From NCBI GenBank assembly GCA_035651635.1, contig DASRFK010000169.1, positions 1 through 9,646 on the forward strand: DNA of 9,646 nt. The letters are read 5' to 3'. A model generated the notes under the pieces. It made no database searches, was not told where the DNA came from, and saw only the letters and a program-made list of their open reading frames with translations. The position numbers were made by a program, and so were the translations under genes. How positions within the stretch are numbered: the stretch's first letter is position 1; the number at the start of each line of letters is the position of its first letter. Below are positions 1 to 6,799 of the stretch, piece after piece. The stretch is from JANXQE01 sp035651635. GTDB taxonomy: Bacteria; Verrucomicrobiota; Verrucomicrobiia; Limisphaerales; UBA8199.

Positions 1-147
1 AGTGTGTTTTAATAATGATCTTGGCGGCGAGACGCCAAAACCCGCCGGCCAGAGGCCGGCGCTACGTAGCGCATGCGTTCTCGCTTGCGGGTTCCGGCGG
101 CGTCTCGCCGCCGGAATCGCGCCGCGGACCCATTTTTTAAGACACCT
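1..147. repeat. Cluster of nested palindromes downstream of the last gene
   Basis: No gene is supported here. The stretch is made of inverted repeats. Positions 44-50 and 54-60 form a perfect 7-bp stem (gccggcc/ggccggc) with a 3-nt loop. Positions 59-72 are a perfect 14-bp palindrome (gcgctacgtagcgc). Positions 92-100 and 108-116 form a perfect 9-bp stem (ttccggcgg/ccgccggaa). The 14-mer at 23-36 recurs inverted at 99-112, so the small hairpins sit inside a larger foldback. On the minus strand this is the region just after the stop of the 176-aa gene, and the 44-60 hairpin is followed by GGGTTTT, so weak termination is possible. It resembles dispersed REP-type intergenic elements rather than a simple terminator. 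The short open frames crossing it look like by-products of GC-rich repeat DNA. Confidence 0.7.
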
Positions 148-678
148 CTAAGATCCGGCTTGAGATCCGATTTTAACTCCAGGCCCCGGCCGGGGCTGCC
201 CATCGGCCGTTCGTTCGGCAACCAACAGGTCCATGCGGGTGCGCTTTGCCACCGTGCGCAGGAACTTTCGCAGTCTGCCCGACTCGCGATTACGCGGCGA
301 TTCCTCGCCGAGCAAAGCCACGAGCGCTCCCGCGCCCGGCGTCCGGTGCGGCAACCACGAATTGACCCAGAAATAGAACGGCAAGGGCAGACCTTCGGAG
401 CTTTGGACGGCTAGCACGATCATATCGGCATGCATCGCTTTCGAGACCGCGCCCGCCAGCACCCCGGGTTCGCCCAGATCGGTCAGGTTCCACCAGTTTG
501 CGCGAACGGCTTTGGCCCCGAGCACCATTTCAAGGCGCTGGTAAATCTCCCCCGCCCATTTGCGCGTTTGAGCCTGGTCGTAGACGACCGTCACATTGAT
601 AGCATATTCGGCAGTCGGCAAGCTGGTCACCAGCTTCGCCAGACTAGCGCTGGAGTCGAAATCCGATCGTCGCGACAT
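148..678 (-). CDS. Conserved-looking protein of unknown function, 176 aa
   Basis: I do not recognise a named family. The 176-residue product has no signal peptide or membrane segment and looks cytoplasmic. Residues about 27-33 (INVTVVY) form a hydrophobic strand. A region near residues 60-100 follows, with the dipeptide NWW (61-63), a strand MIVLAVQSSEG (about 85-95) and the string LPFYFWVNSWLPHR. The alternation of strands and helices suggests a small alpha/beta fold. The tail after about residue 150 is Pro/Gly/Arg-rich and may be poorly ordered. The ATG at 678 is preceded by a purine-rich AGAAGAAA, the nearest thing to a ribosome-binding site in the window. The gene stands alone behind a sigma-54-type promoter candidate at 880-895, which suggests conditional expression. 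It resembles proteins I recall as hypothetical in Verrucomicrobia, but I cannot confirm that here. Confidence 0.75.
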   Translation of the reverse strand: MSRRSDFDSSASLAKLVTSLPTAEYAINVTVVYDQAQTRKWAGEIYQRLEMVLGAKAVRANWWNLTDLGEPGVLAGAVSKAMHADMIVLAVQSSEGLPLPFYFWVNSWLPHRTPGAGALVALLGEESPRNRESGRLRKFLRTVAKRTRMDLLVAERTADGQPRPGPGVKIGSQAGS

Positions 679-879
679 AGTTTCTTCTGTTGTGCTTTAG
701 CCAGTTGAGTTTTTTTGGACAGAACGTCTCACTCGCGGACATTTGTCATTTCGGCGCGTTGGTTCGTCCATCAGCACTCAAACTGTCAGGTTTATCAGGA
801 TTTCCAGCGCGCTTCAGTTACGGCAGGCCCGCTCTCATCACCTCGGACCCTGCCAAGCCGCTGGGATCGGGCGGATTGG

Positions 880-895
880 TGCAAGTTTCGTGCCG
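880..895 (-). promoter_or_regulatory. Candidate sigma-54 (-24/-12) promoter
   Basis: Read on the minus strand this is CGGCACGAAACTTGCA. It matches the sigma-54 consensus TGGCACG-N4-TTGCW at every fixed position except the first T. The invariant GG (894/893) and GC (882/881) are separated by the required 10 nt. Transcription would start near 869-870 and give a leader of about 190 nt before the ATG at 678. The site lies a few bases past the stop of the glycoside hydrolase gene, in the 223-bp gap 679-901. I see no other gene in that gap. No enhancer-binding site was identified. Confidence 0.5.
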
Positions 896-901
896 TGCCG
901 T

Positions 902-3151
902 TTAGCCAACCACAATAACCTCGTGCGACGACAGTGAAGGCAAGGTGACGAGTACGGCCTGGCGCTCGAATTGCGCCCGTGGCCGCTCGGCACTGACCAG
1001 GAAGCGGACCCGCTTTGAACCTGGAAAGGACGCCAGTTCGAGGCGAACTCGGATCGGACCCACCGAAACGAGCTCCTCGATTGGACCGTGTGGGGCCGAA
1101 ACGCCAGTCAAATTGACGAGATGCAAGATAAGGCGATGACCCTGACTGTACAAACGCACGTCGATCAGTCCGGGGCCCTCAACAGTGACAGGCGACCGTC
1201 CCTGTGCGGCCCAACGAACCAGGTTGGACAAAAGCTGGCCATGGTCCGGCAACCCTTCAACCGCAAAACGCCGGTCAATGTCCGCAGTAAGGAAGGCGAC
1301 TTTGCCTGCGGGCAAATCGGAGTTCAGGATTAACCCCGGAACATGGGTACGAGCCTCGCGCATCCAGGAGGTTTCCGGCGGGTAGATTGGGAATGGGGGA
1401 ATATAGGTCAGGGGAACGTGGGCGCCTGGAGCGGCGATCACGTCGCCGAGCCATCCGCCGAACGGCAGAATGTTGGTCGCTTCAAAGCCCGCCAGCAGCT
1501 CCGAGCGCAGATTAAGCGCATGCGAGGGAGAACCTGCTTCAATCCGCAAATAACTATGATGCGTTTCGCCAAGGAGCTCACGGGGCCGCTCGTTCTCACG
1601 ACCCAGCGCCACATAATGGCCGCCCAGGATGTCCGCCAGCGCGAAATCTGCGCGTGGTTGACCCCATTCATCGTAAAGGCTCGTGCGGCCGGTGGCGATC
1701 AGGGAACCGCCGCGGCGCACAAATTGCCGCACACTCTCAACCTGGTTATCGGATAAAGCGCCGAGATTTGGCAGGATGAGCAAAGCCAGGTTCGAGCTGT
1801 GGCGCTCGAGGTCGTCCACCTGCACTGGCAGATACGGAATTCGGGCACGCATGAGCGCCTGAGTCCAGCCGCGCCAGGGAGAATCGACCAATTCATTGGG
1901 ATGGTCGCGGCCAAAAAAATCGGTGTTGCGCTGCGACCAAACGAGGCCCACCGTGGCCAGGGGCCGGCGATTGATCAAAAACTCCTGATGGGCGGCATGC
2001 CATCGATAAACCGGTTCAGCGATCTGGAATTGGCGCTGATCCTCTTGCTGCGCTCCCACGTGATGCCACCAGGGCTGCAGCCCGCCGGCCATCCCTTCCA
2101 GCATCCAGAGTTGCGCCTCGAGCCGGGGTTTGCTGCTCTTGCGAAAAGTTGGCCGACCCGCCTGATACATGGCCATACTCTCCGGAATGAGCTTGTCCCA
2201 GCCCAGCAGCTGATGGAGCAATTGCCCGGCATCGGCATTCTGCGAAAAATCGCCGTCCTCACCGCGCGCCTGATGGTCCAACAGAATCAGCTCCGCCCGG
2301 GCGCAGATCGCCTTATAATCGCGAAAGTTTTGGCACTGCCCGGAAATCGAACCGCTATTCATGCCAATCCATAAACAATCCGGTCCGCCGGCGGCGCGAG
2401 TGACCTGGTTATTGGCATCCCAGAGTTGAACCCGGCGCTCGTAATTCCAGAGGATCCACTTCCGATAGACCGGATCATCCCAATTCTTGCGCGCGGGCAA
2501 TGACTGGTCGCTGTTTTCCTCAAAGCGTTTGCGGCAGTTGTCACAGTAACAAATTTGATCGCGGCCAAGTCCGCTCCAGCTGTTATCGGCGAAACCTTCG
2601 GGACGATACGCTTCCGCGACCTCGCGAAGAATCCGCGGCAGGTACTCCTCGTAATAAGGGCTGTTAACGCAGGTGACGAACAAGTCCCCTGCCCTGTGCG
2701 GTCGCCCGGCAGCGTCCACGGCGAACCAGGAAGGGTGAGCGTTGTAGAGGTCCTCGTGTGCTCGGCTCGAATCCATCCGGGCGAGCACAACCAGCCCTTC
2801 GGCGCGCGCGGCGTTTACAAGCTCGCCGAACAGATCACGTTGACCAAGGCTAGCCGGACGAAATTGCAACGCTTCCCGGGAAGGATAATAAGCCACAATG
2901 CCACCGGCGTTTACGATGATTCCCTGCGTCAGTGTGCGTTTCCAATAATTGCGCCACCAGGGGATGTCGTAAGTTGCGGGGTCTGCTTCCGTGATATTGG
3001 TCTGCCCCCAACGCAAGGTGCGCCGGTACCACGGCTGGACTGGCCCCCCGCTGGAAACTTGCGGTGCTGGACCGACACATCCGGGGACCAGCACCGCGCC
3101 GCAGCTGACAACGGTTGCATTCGCCAGGAACTGTCTGCGCGTTTGTAGCAT
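902..3151 (-). CDS. Tat-exported GH42/GHL6-like glycoside hydrolase with beta-galactosidase trimerisation-type domain
   Basis: The protein is 749 aa. Residues 4-9 (TRRQFL) are a twin-arginine motif, followed by a hydrophobic stretch and a possible but atypical lipobox ending at Cys25 (VPGC), so export by Tat, perhaps as a lipoprotein, is likely. Residues about 40-390 look like the TIM barrel of the GH42/hypothetical glycosyl hydrolase 6 group. Cys161, Cys201, Cys203 and Cys206 (CYCDNC) have nearly the spacing of the zinc-binding cysteines of GH42 beta-galactosidases. Residues about 396-515 (LALLILPNLGALSDNQ...GGSLIATG) match the amidotransferase-like trimerisation domain that follows the barrel. 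A beta-rich C-terminus ends at 749. The Asn-Glu expected for the GH42 acid/base, just before the Cys cluster, reads Asn190-Ser191, so substrate and activity are uncertain. Glu324 is a possible carboxylate. The ATG at 3151 begins the Tat signal directly and has no Shine-Dalgarno sequence. Confidence 0.85.
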   Translation of the reverse strand: MLQTRRQFLANATVVSCGAVLVPGCVGPAPQVSSGGPVQPWYRRTLRWGQTNITEADPATYDIPWWRNYWKRTLTQGIIVNAGGIVAYYPSREALQFRPASLGQRDLFGELVNAARAEGLVVLARMDSSRAHEDLYNAHPSWFAVDAAGRPHRAGDLFVTCVNSPYYEEYLPRILREVAEAYRPEGFADNSWSGLGRDQICYCDNCRKRFEENSDQSLPARKNWDDPVYRKWILWNYERRVQLWDANNQVTRAAGGPDCLWIGMNSGSISGQCQNFRDYKAICARAELILLDHQARGEDGDFSQNADAGQLLHQLLGWDKLIPESMAMYQAGRPTFRKSSKPRLEAQLWMLEGMAGGLQPWWHHVGAQQEDQRQFQIAEPVYRWHAAHQEFLINRRPLATVGLVWSQRNTDFFGRDHPNELVDSPWRGWTQALMRARIPYLPVQVDDLERHSSNLALLILPNLGALSDNQVESVRQFVRRGGSLIATGRTSLYDEWGQPRADFALADILGGHYVALGRENERPRELLGETHHSYLRIEAGSPSHALNLRSELLAGFEATNILPFGGWLGDVIAAPGAHVPLTYIPPFPIYPPETSWMREARTHVPGLILNSDLPAGKVAFLTADIDRRFAVEGLPDHGQLLSNLVRWAAQGRSPVTVEGPGLIDVRLYSQGHRLILHLVNLTGVSAPHGPIEELVSVGPIRVRLELASFPGSKRVRFLVSAERPRAQFERQAVLVTLPSLSSHEVIVVG

Positions 3152-3210
3152 CCGCGCGCTACTTTAGGTGGGTGGCATCAATTCAAGCAACAACCTTGTT
3201 AACGTCCTCT

Positions 3211-3345
3211 CGGGGGACCGGCAGGATGCCGGCGCGGCGACTTCACAGTCCGCAGCAACGCCCGAACTCAATCTGGGGCCCGATATCTCGAGCGTGAGCA
3301 GAACGTCGTTCGTTCCCGCGGGCAGAATGCCCGCGCGCCGCCATT
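3211..3345 (-). repeat. Pair of REP-like palindromic elements
   Basis: Two elements in the same orientation fill much of the 3152-3352 spacer. The first has a 6-bp stem at 3218-3223/3227-3232 (ccggca, loop gga, tgccgg) and runs into gcgcggcgac. The second has a 7-bp stem at 3318-3324/3328-3334 (gcgggca, loop gaa, tgcccgc) and runs into gcgccgcc. The second stem is identical to the one at 9197-9213 inside the tandem repeat upstream of the CotH gene, so one REP-like family occurs at both loci. The remaining spacer holds only a weak promoter-like pair for the downstream hydrolase: TTGCTT at 3190-3185 and TAAAGT at 3166-3161, with an 18-bp spacer. Used as a promoter, that pair would give an almost leaderless transcript. 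Confidence 0.65.
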
Positions 3346-3352
3346 CGAAGCG

Positions 3353-3378
3353 CAAAAAAGCGGTTCACCAAACCGCTA
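3353..3378 (-). terminator. Rho-independent terminator after the glycosidase operon
   Basis: On the minus strand the stop codon of the phosphodiester glycosidase gene merges into a perfect 7-bp stem, AGCGGTT (3377-3371) with AACCGCT (3365-3359), and a 5-nt loop. Six T residues (3359-3354) follow directly. This is a classic intrinsic terminator and marks the end of the transcription unit that includes the pseudopilin genes. Confidence 0.88.
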
Positions 3379-5379
3379 TTTTATCAACCGGTAATAAACC
3401 GCCTGGCCGGTATTGGTCGTGCTATACGGGCTGAGAACTACCGGCCCGGGAACCGCAGTCCAGGGCCCCACAGGCGAGCTCGCCTGCTGCAGTGCGAACC
3501 CGCCGCGGCTCCAGGTGACCGTCGCGATGGAGTTCGACTGCTGAATGTTCAAAGCAGGCGGTGCGGCGTATGGCTCCGTGTAACTCAAGGCAAGGCCAAA
3601 GGTAATGTCGGGGCTGCCGGCATTGTAGTTGTGCGCTTCAACAGCCAGCACGTTGTCGCCGGTCACCAGGTTGGTAGCTAGATCCCCGGAGACGCTCCAA
3701 TTATCCGGGCAAGTGGCATCTCCGCTGCACGCGAATCCCGAGGCAAGCGTCGCATTGACAATTGGGGTGGCAGGCATTCGCAGCCGATTAATCTCCTGGC
3801 CGTTCAAATAGAACACCGCACCGTCATCGAGGTAATCGGAAACCAGAAGAGTCACGCCTTTTAAATTGTTAGTGAAATTAAAATGCGTCCGGAAGTAATA
3901 GGTCGGGTACGGATTGACTCCATTGGCGGGCATTTGCGTCAGCATGGGCAGCGGAATACTGGCATTGGGAAAACCGCGCGTGTCGACCCACAGCAGCCCC
4001 GGTCCGGAGCCGGCCCAGCCCGAGTCGTCGTAGGCAGGCGCGGTCCAGTTCACCCCGTCCAGGTTCGCCGTGCCATACGTCCAGACATTGGTGAAATCGA
4101 AGAGCAGGTTCGTGGTAGCGTAATTGAGCGTGGTAAAGACGAAGGGCCCGGCGGAATACTGGTTTATTCCGTCGCTGGAGAAAACCCGATAGTAGTAGAG
4201 CGTGCCTGGCGCCAGATTGGTCAGCAACGCGGAGTGATTGGTAACCATGGCGGCGGAAAACGGCGAGGCGAAGCCAAGGCTGGGAGTGGGCCCGTATTGG
4301 ACCAGGCTTGTGCTGGCACTGGTCGTGGTCCAAGAGATACTGGCGGCGGTGTCGTCCGGAAAAGCAGTGACGTCGTTGACGGGTCCCGGCAACGCTTTGG
4401 CATAGACTCCGAAATGACTGCCGACATAGCGTTCGTGGCCATAAGCGGACAAATAACTGGAGTGGTTCAAACCCACAGCATTGCCTGCCGAATCAGCCAT
4501 GTACATCGCTGTCGACCCGCCACCATCCATGTTGATACCATTCCAGGCGCCGAATTGCATGAGCCAATAAGCGGTTTCTGTGTCCAGCGCCCCGTCGCTA
4601 TAACCGTTTTGCCGCCCATCCAGGGTCATGAGGTAGAGATAGCGGTTGTCCTGGGAAACGCCGAAGGCGGTGCGGGGTTGAACCCCATGAATGAAGCTGT
4701 CCGGATAGCTGGTCGCAGCGGCAGCGGCGATATTCACGCCGTTTGAGACGAGCGGATAATAACCGGTGATCGCGGTATAAATGCCGGTCGTATTCGTGCC
4801 GGGCGGAGAATTCACGAATACTACAAATGGATGGTTGTTGGTGGAAAACAGCAACGAACAGGTCCGCACATTGGCACTTTCATCAGCGGTGGTTTGCGCG
4901 GAAACGACCTGGCCGGTGCAAATCTGCAGCCCTGATGCCTCGCAAGAAATGCCTTCGGCCGTTGGATCCGAGCCGCCAGGAAAAGCGTCGTAGTAATTGG
5001 CGTCGGAAGCAATTTGCAGCAAATTTTGTCTGAGGAAATTCGGGACCGACTGGGTCAAGGTCTCGCGTGACTCGGGCGCATAACCCGATGCCCGTGGCGT
5101 CGCGAAGAGGCGAATATCGGGATCGGTCAAGTCGATGCGGACGCAGCGCACCACCTGTAATCGTGGGAAGTTTCCGGGAATGGCGGGGTCATTGGTGCCG
5201 ACAGCTAAGTCAATGCCCTTGAACAGAGGAGTCCAAGGACCCGGCGAGGGCGAGGCTGGTACCAAGATTGAGCCGGACAAGAGCGCTACCGCAAAGGTAA
5301 GCCACACCGAACGTAAGAGATTGGGGCAGCGAAGCCGCAGCTCCCGCCGAGCGCTAATCGCCGCTGTATTGGTAGTCAT
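3376..5379 (-). CDS. Secreted phosphodiester glycosidase (NAGPA-like) with FN3-like and beta-sandwich modules
   Basis: The 667-aa product starts with a basic stretch and hydrophobic segment (about 21-42, ending VPASPSPG), a Sec signal. Residues about 50-328 match the phosphodiester glycosidase domain named after the lysosomal uncovering enzyme, which hydrolyses GlcNAc-1-phosphodiesters. Its hallmarks are PRTAFG (235-240), LDGR (253-256) and the DGGGST loop (285-290). Residues about 331-417 look like an FN3 or purple-acid-phosphatase N-terminal type beta domain (PGTLYYYRVFSSDG). Residues about 422-600 form a jelly-roll-like sugar-binding module (FYLNGQEINR, NVLAVEAHN). The last 60 residues are the verrucomicrobial beta tail ending YYRLIK. 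The frame stays open for 145 more codons upstream, but that part overlies the pseudopilin gene and lacks any export signal. ATG 5379 (or 5385, two codons earlier) is therefore chosen, giving a 26-bp overlap. The natural substrate is unknown. Confidence 0.88.
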   Translation of the reverse strand: MTTNTAAISARRELRLRCPNLLRSVWLTFAVALLSGSILVPASPSPGPWTPLFKGIDLAVGTNDPAIPGNFPRLQVVRCVRIDLTDPDIRLFATPRASGYAPESRETLTQSVPNFLRQNLLQIASDANYYDAFPGGSDPTAEGISCEASGLQICTGQVVSAQTTADESANVRTCSLLFSTNNHPFVVFVNSPPGTNTTGIYTAITGYYPLVSNGVNIAAAAATSYPDSFIHGVQPRTAFGVSQDNRYLYLMTLDGRQNGYSDGALDTETAYWLMQFGAWNGINMDGGGSTAMYMADSAGNAVGLNHSSYLSAYGHERYVGSHFGVYAKALPGPVNDVTAFPDDTAASISWTTTSASTSLVQYGPTPSLGFASPFSAAMVTNHSALLTNLAPGTLYYYRVFSSDGINQYSAGPFVFTTLNYATTNLLFDFTNVWTYGTANLDGVNWTAPAYDDSGWAGSGPGLLWVDTRGFPNASIPLPMLTQMPANGVNPYPTYYFRTHFNFTNNLKGVTLLVSDYLDDGAVFYLNGQEINRLRMPATPIVNATLASGFACSGDATCPDNWSVSGDLATNLVTGDNVLAVEAHNYNAGSPDITFGLALSYTEPYAAPPALNIQQSNSIATVTWSRGGFALQQASSPVGPWTAVPGPVVLSPYSTTNTGQAVYYRLIK

Positions 5380-6070
5380 ATCCATTAATCGGGTCTTGGG
5401 TGTAAGCGGCGTTGTAGCCGTCGTAATAGATTTTTGTGAAGCTGACATGGCCATCGACGAACCCAGCCACGCTTTGGGCGTCGCAATAAAAGGGCATGTT
5501 GCGTTTGCCGGTTTTGCTCTTGTGCCAGGAAAGTGGCGCGTGGGCCGTCCACTCCATTGCCAGGAGCGTGCGCGAGGGATGCTTGATGGAGGATAACTGC
5601 CAGCCCGCGATGTTCGGCACTCCTTCCATAGTAACGCCGTTGAAAACATAGCTGCCATAGTCGAACCGAGGGCTGAGGCAAAAGGGTTTGGGATCCGAGT
5701 AACCGCGATCCTCCGGACAACCAAACACCTTGTCTGACGGAGAGGAAGGCCCGGCCAGTCCGACGTAGCGCTTAACCTGTTCCTTGTACCACCACCAGAG
5801 GCTGTTTTGGTCATTGGGAGTAATACTGGGCAAGGTCTGATTATTATCGTTGCAGAAGCTCAGAACGGCGCGATTGACTTGTTGCAGATTGGCAGTGCAG
5901 CGCGCGCGCCTGGATTTACTTCTGACCGCAACGGCCTGGCTCACTGTAATGGCGCATAATAACGAAACCACCGCGAGGATCGAGAGTAAATCAGTGACCG
6001 TGAAGCCAGCGCCGCGTCCTCTTTTAGAGGTAATTCCCACCGCTGAATATGAGAAGTCAACCAGGCGCAT
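5354..6070 (-). CDS. Divergent pseudopilin-like protein
   Basis: The 238-aa protein has a 22-residue basic leader ending in Gly, then FTVTDLLSILAVVSLLCAITV, the layout of a type IV prepilin/type II secretion pseudopilin cleaved between Gly22 and Phe23. Position +5, normally Glu, is Asp27, and the usual hydrophobic helix follows. After the helix come the C-T-A-N-L-Q-Q-V-N segment (compare CVNNLKQIG in the other pseudopilin here), a CPED motif (VFGCPEDRG) and a terminal FVDGHVSF, all typical of the verrucomicrobial/planctomycete DUF1559-type pseudopilins. A strict H-X9-DG spacing is not seen. The start codon follows the upstream stop by one base (TAA-C-ATG), and the 3' end overlaps the glycosidase gene, so translational coupling on both sides is likely. 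Confidence 0.82.
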   Translation of the reverse strand: MRLVDFSYSAVGITSKRGRGAGFTVTDLLSILAVVSLLCAITVSQAVAVRSKSRRARCTANLQQVNRAVLSFCNDNNQTLPSITPNDQNSLWWWYKEQVKRYVGLAGPSSPSDKVFGCPEDRGYSDPKPFCLSPRFDYGSYVFNGVTMEGVPNIAGWQLSSIKHPSRTLLAMEWTAHAPLSWHKSKTGKRNMPFYCDAQSVAGFVDGHVSFTKIYYDGYNAAYTQDPINGYDYQYSGD

Positions 6071-6071
6071 G

Positions 6072-6737
6072 TTAGGGCGGAGAGTTGGACGAACTAGACA
6101 AAATCGCCACGTTTCCGGCAGTGACTTCCACGAACTGCCGTTCGAAGGCCTCCCGATCGCTGCCGGGCCGGCCCAGAGTAATTGCGGCAGGTTTTCTGGA
6201 AACGACCGCCGCCTGAAGCAAACCTTGCGAGAAGAGTGCTAGCAGGTCCACCTGCTCACGCACCGGCCCGCTACACAGTGCAACCACAGAGGCCCTTTTC
6301 TCTCCCAACTGCGTCATCTGGGCTTCCCCCAGGATGGGCGGCCCCATGAAGGAAACAAGGACGCTCCCTTGGGTCGACTTTCTCATCCATTGAACAAAAT
6401 CCCCGGCCGGAATCGAGACCGGCCGCAAAGGATCAATCTGAAGGGCCCGTACGAAATCAATTTTGATGCCGGTTTTAAGAAGTTCGTTGCGGAAGCTCTT
6501 TAGAAGCACGTCGCTGGCGGGGTTTTCGAAAGCGGCGGTGTCCCGGGTAATGACCGTTACCAGGCCGCCCGGCTTGAGCAAACCCAGCGTCTGCCTGGCC
6601 AGAACCCGACCGGCTTCACGAAAGGCCGCGCCATTGAAGGATGGTCCCCATCCGCCCGAAATCGAAAGGGCTATCGCAACCGCCGAGCCCAGAATGATGC
6701 TTCCAGCGAGCACGGCGATGGCTTTATTATCCCGCAT
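6072..6737 (-). CDS. Membrane-anchored protein of unknown function
   Basis: The 221-aa product has one N-terminal membrane segment (about residues 6-26, IAVLAGSIILGSAVAIALSI) with no clear cleavage site, so it is probably anchored with the rest outside the cytoplasm. The soluble part alternates strands and helices: GGLVTVITRD, then a helix (LLKSFRNELLKTG), IKIDFVRAL, GSVLVSFMGPP, ASVVALCSG, LLQAAVVSRKP. This recalls a periplasmic-binding-protein type I or Rossmann-like fold, but no family motif lets me name it. It lies between two pseudopilin genes and ends one base before the start of the second, so a joint role with the pseudopilins, perhaps as an assembly or sensing partner, is plausible but inferred. 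No Shine-Dalgarno sequence precedes the ATG. Confidence 0.72.
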   Translation of the reverse strand: MRDNKAIAVLAGSIILGSAVAIALSISGGWGPSFNGAAFREAGRVLARQTLGLLKPGGLVTVITRDTAAFENPASDVLLKSFRNELLKTGIKIDFVRALQIDPLRPVSIPAGDFVQWMRKSTQGSVLVSFMGPPILGEAQMTQLGEKRASVVALCSGPVREQVDLLALFSQGLLQAAVVSRKPAAITLGRPGSDREAFERQFVEVTAGNVAILSSSSNSPP

Positions 6738-6799
6738 GTTGGGGAACTGGAAGCGGACTGGAAGGCAGAACCGGGAGGCAAAGCGCCTGCTGACGCTTC

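Noticed and set aside
690..937. Overlapping plus-strand small open frames in the 679-901 gap
   Set aside because: They are short, have no ribosome-binding site or conserved features, and partly overlie the end of the hydrolase gene. The gap is better explained as a promoter region.
1799..3148. Plus-strand open frames of about 190-197 codons (1799-2374 and 2555-3148)
   Set aside because: Both are antisense to the glycoside hydrolase gene and show no protein-like features.
3883..4746. A 287-codon plus-strand open frame
   Set aside because: It is antisense to the glycosidase gene in GC-rich DNA, has no recognisable motif, and the minus-strand product is clearly real.
5380..5814. A 145-codon open extension upstream of the phosphodiester glycosidase start
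   Set aside because: It overlies the pseudopilin gene in another frame and has a low-complexity composition without domains. The signal peptide starts at 5379.
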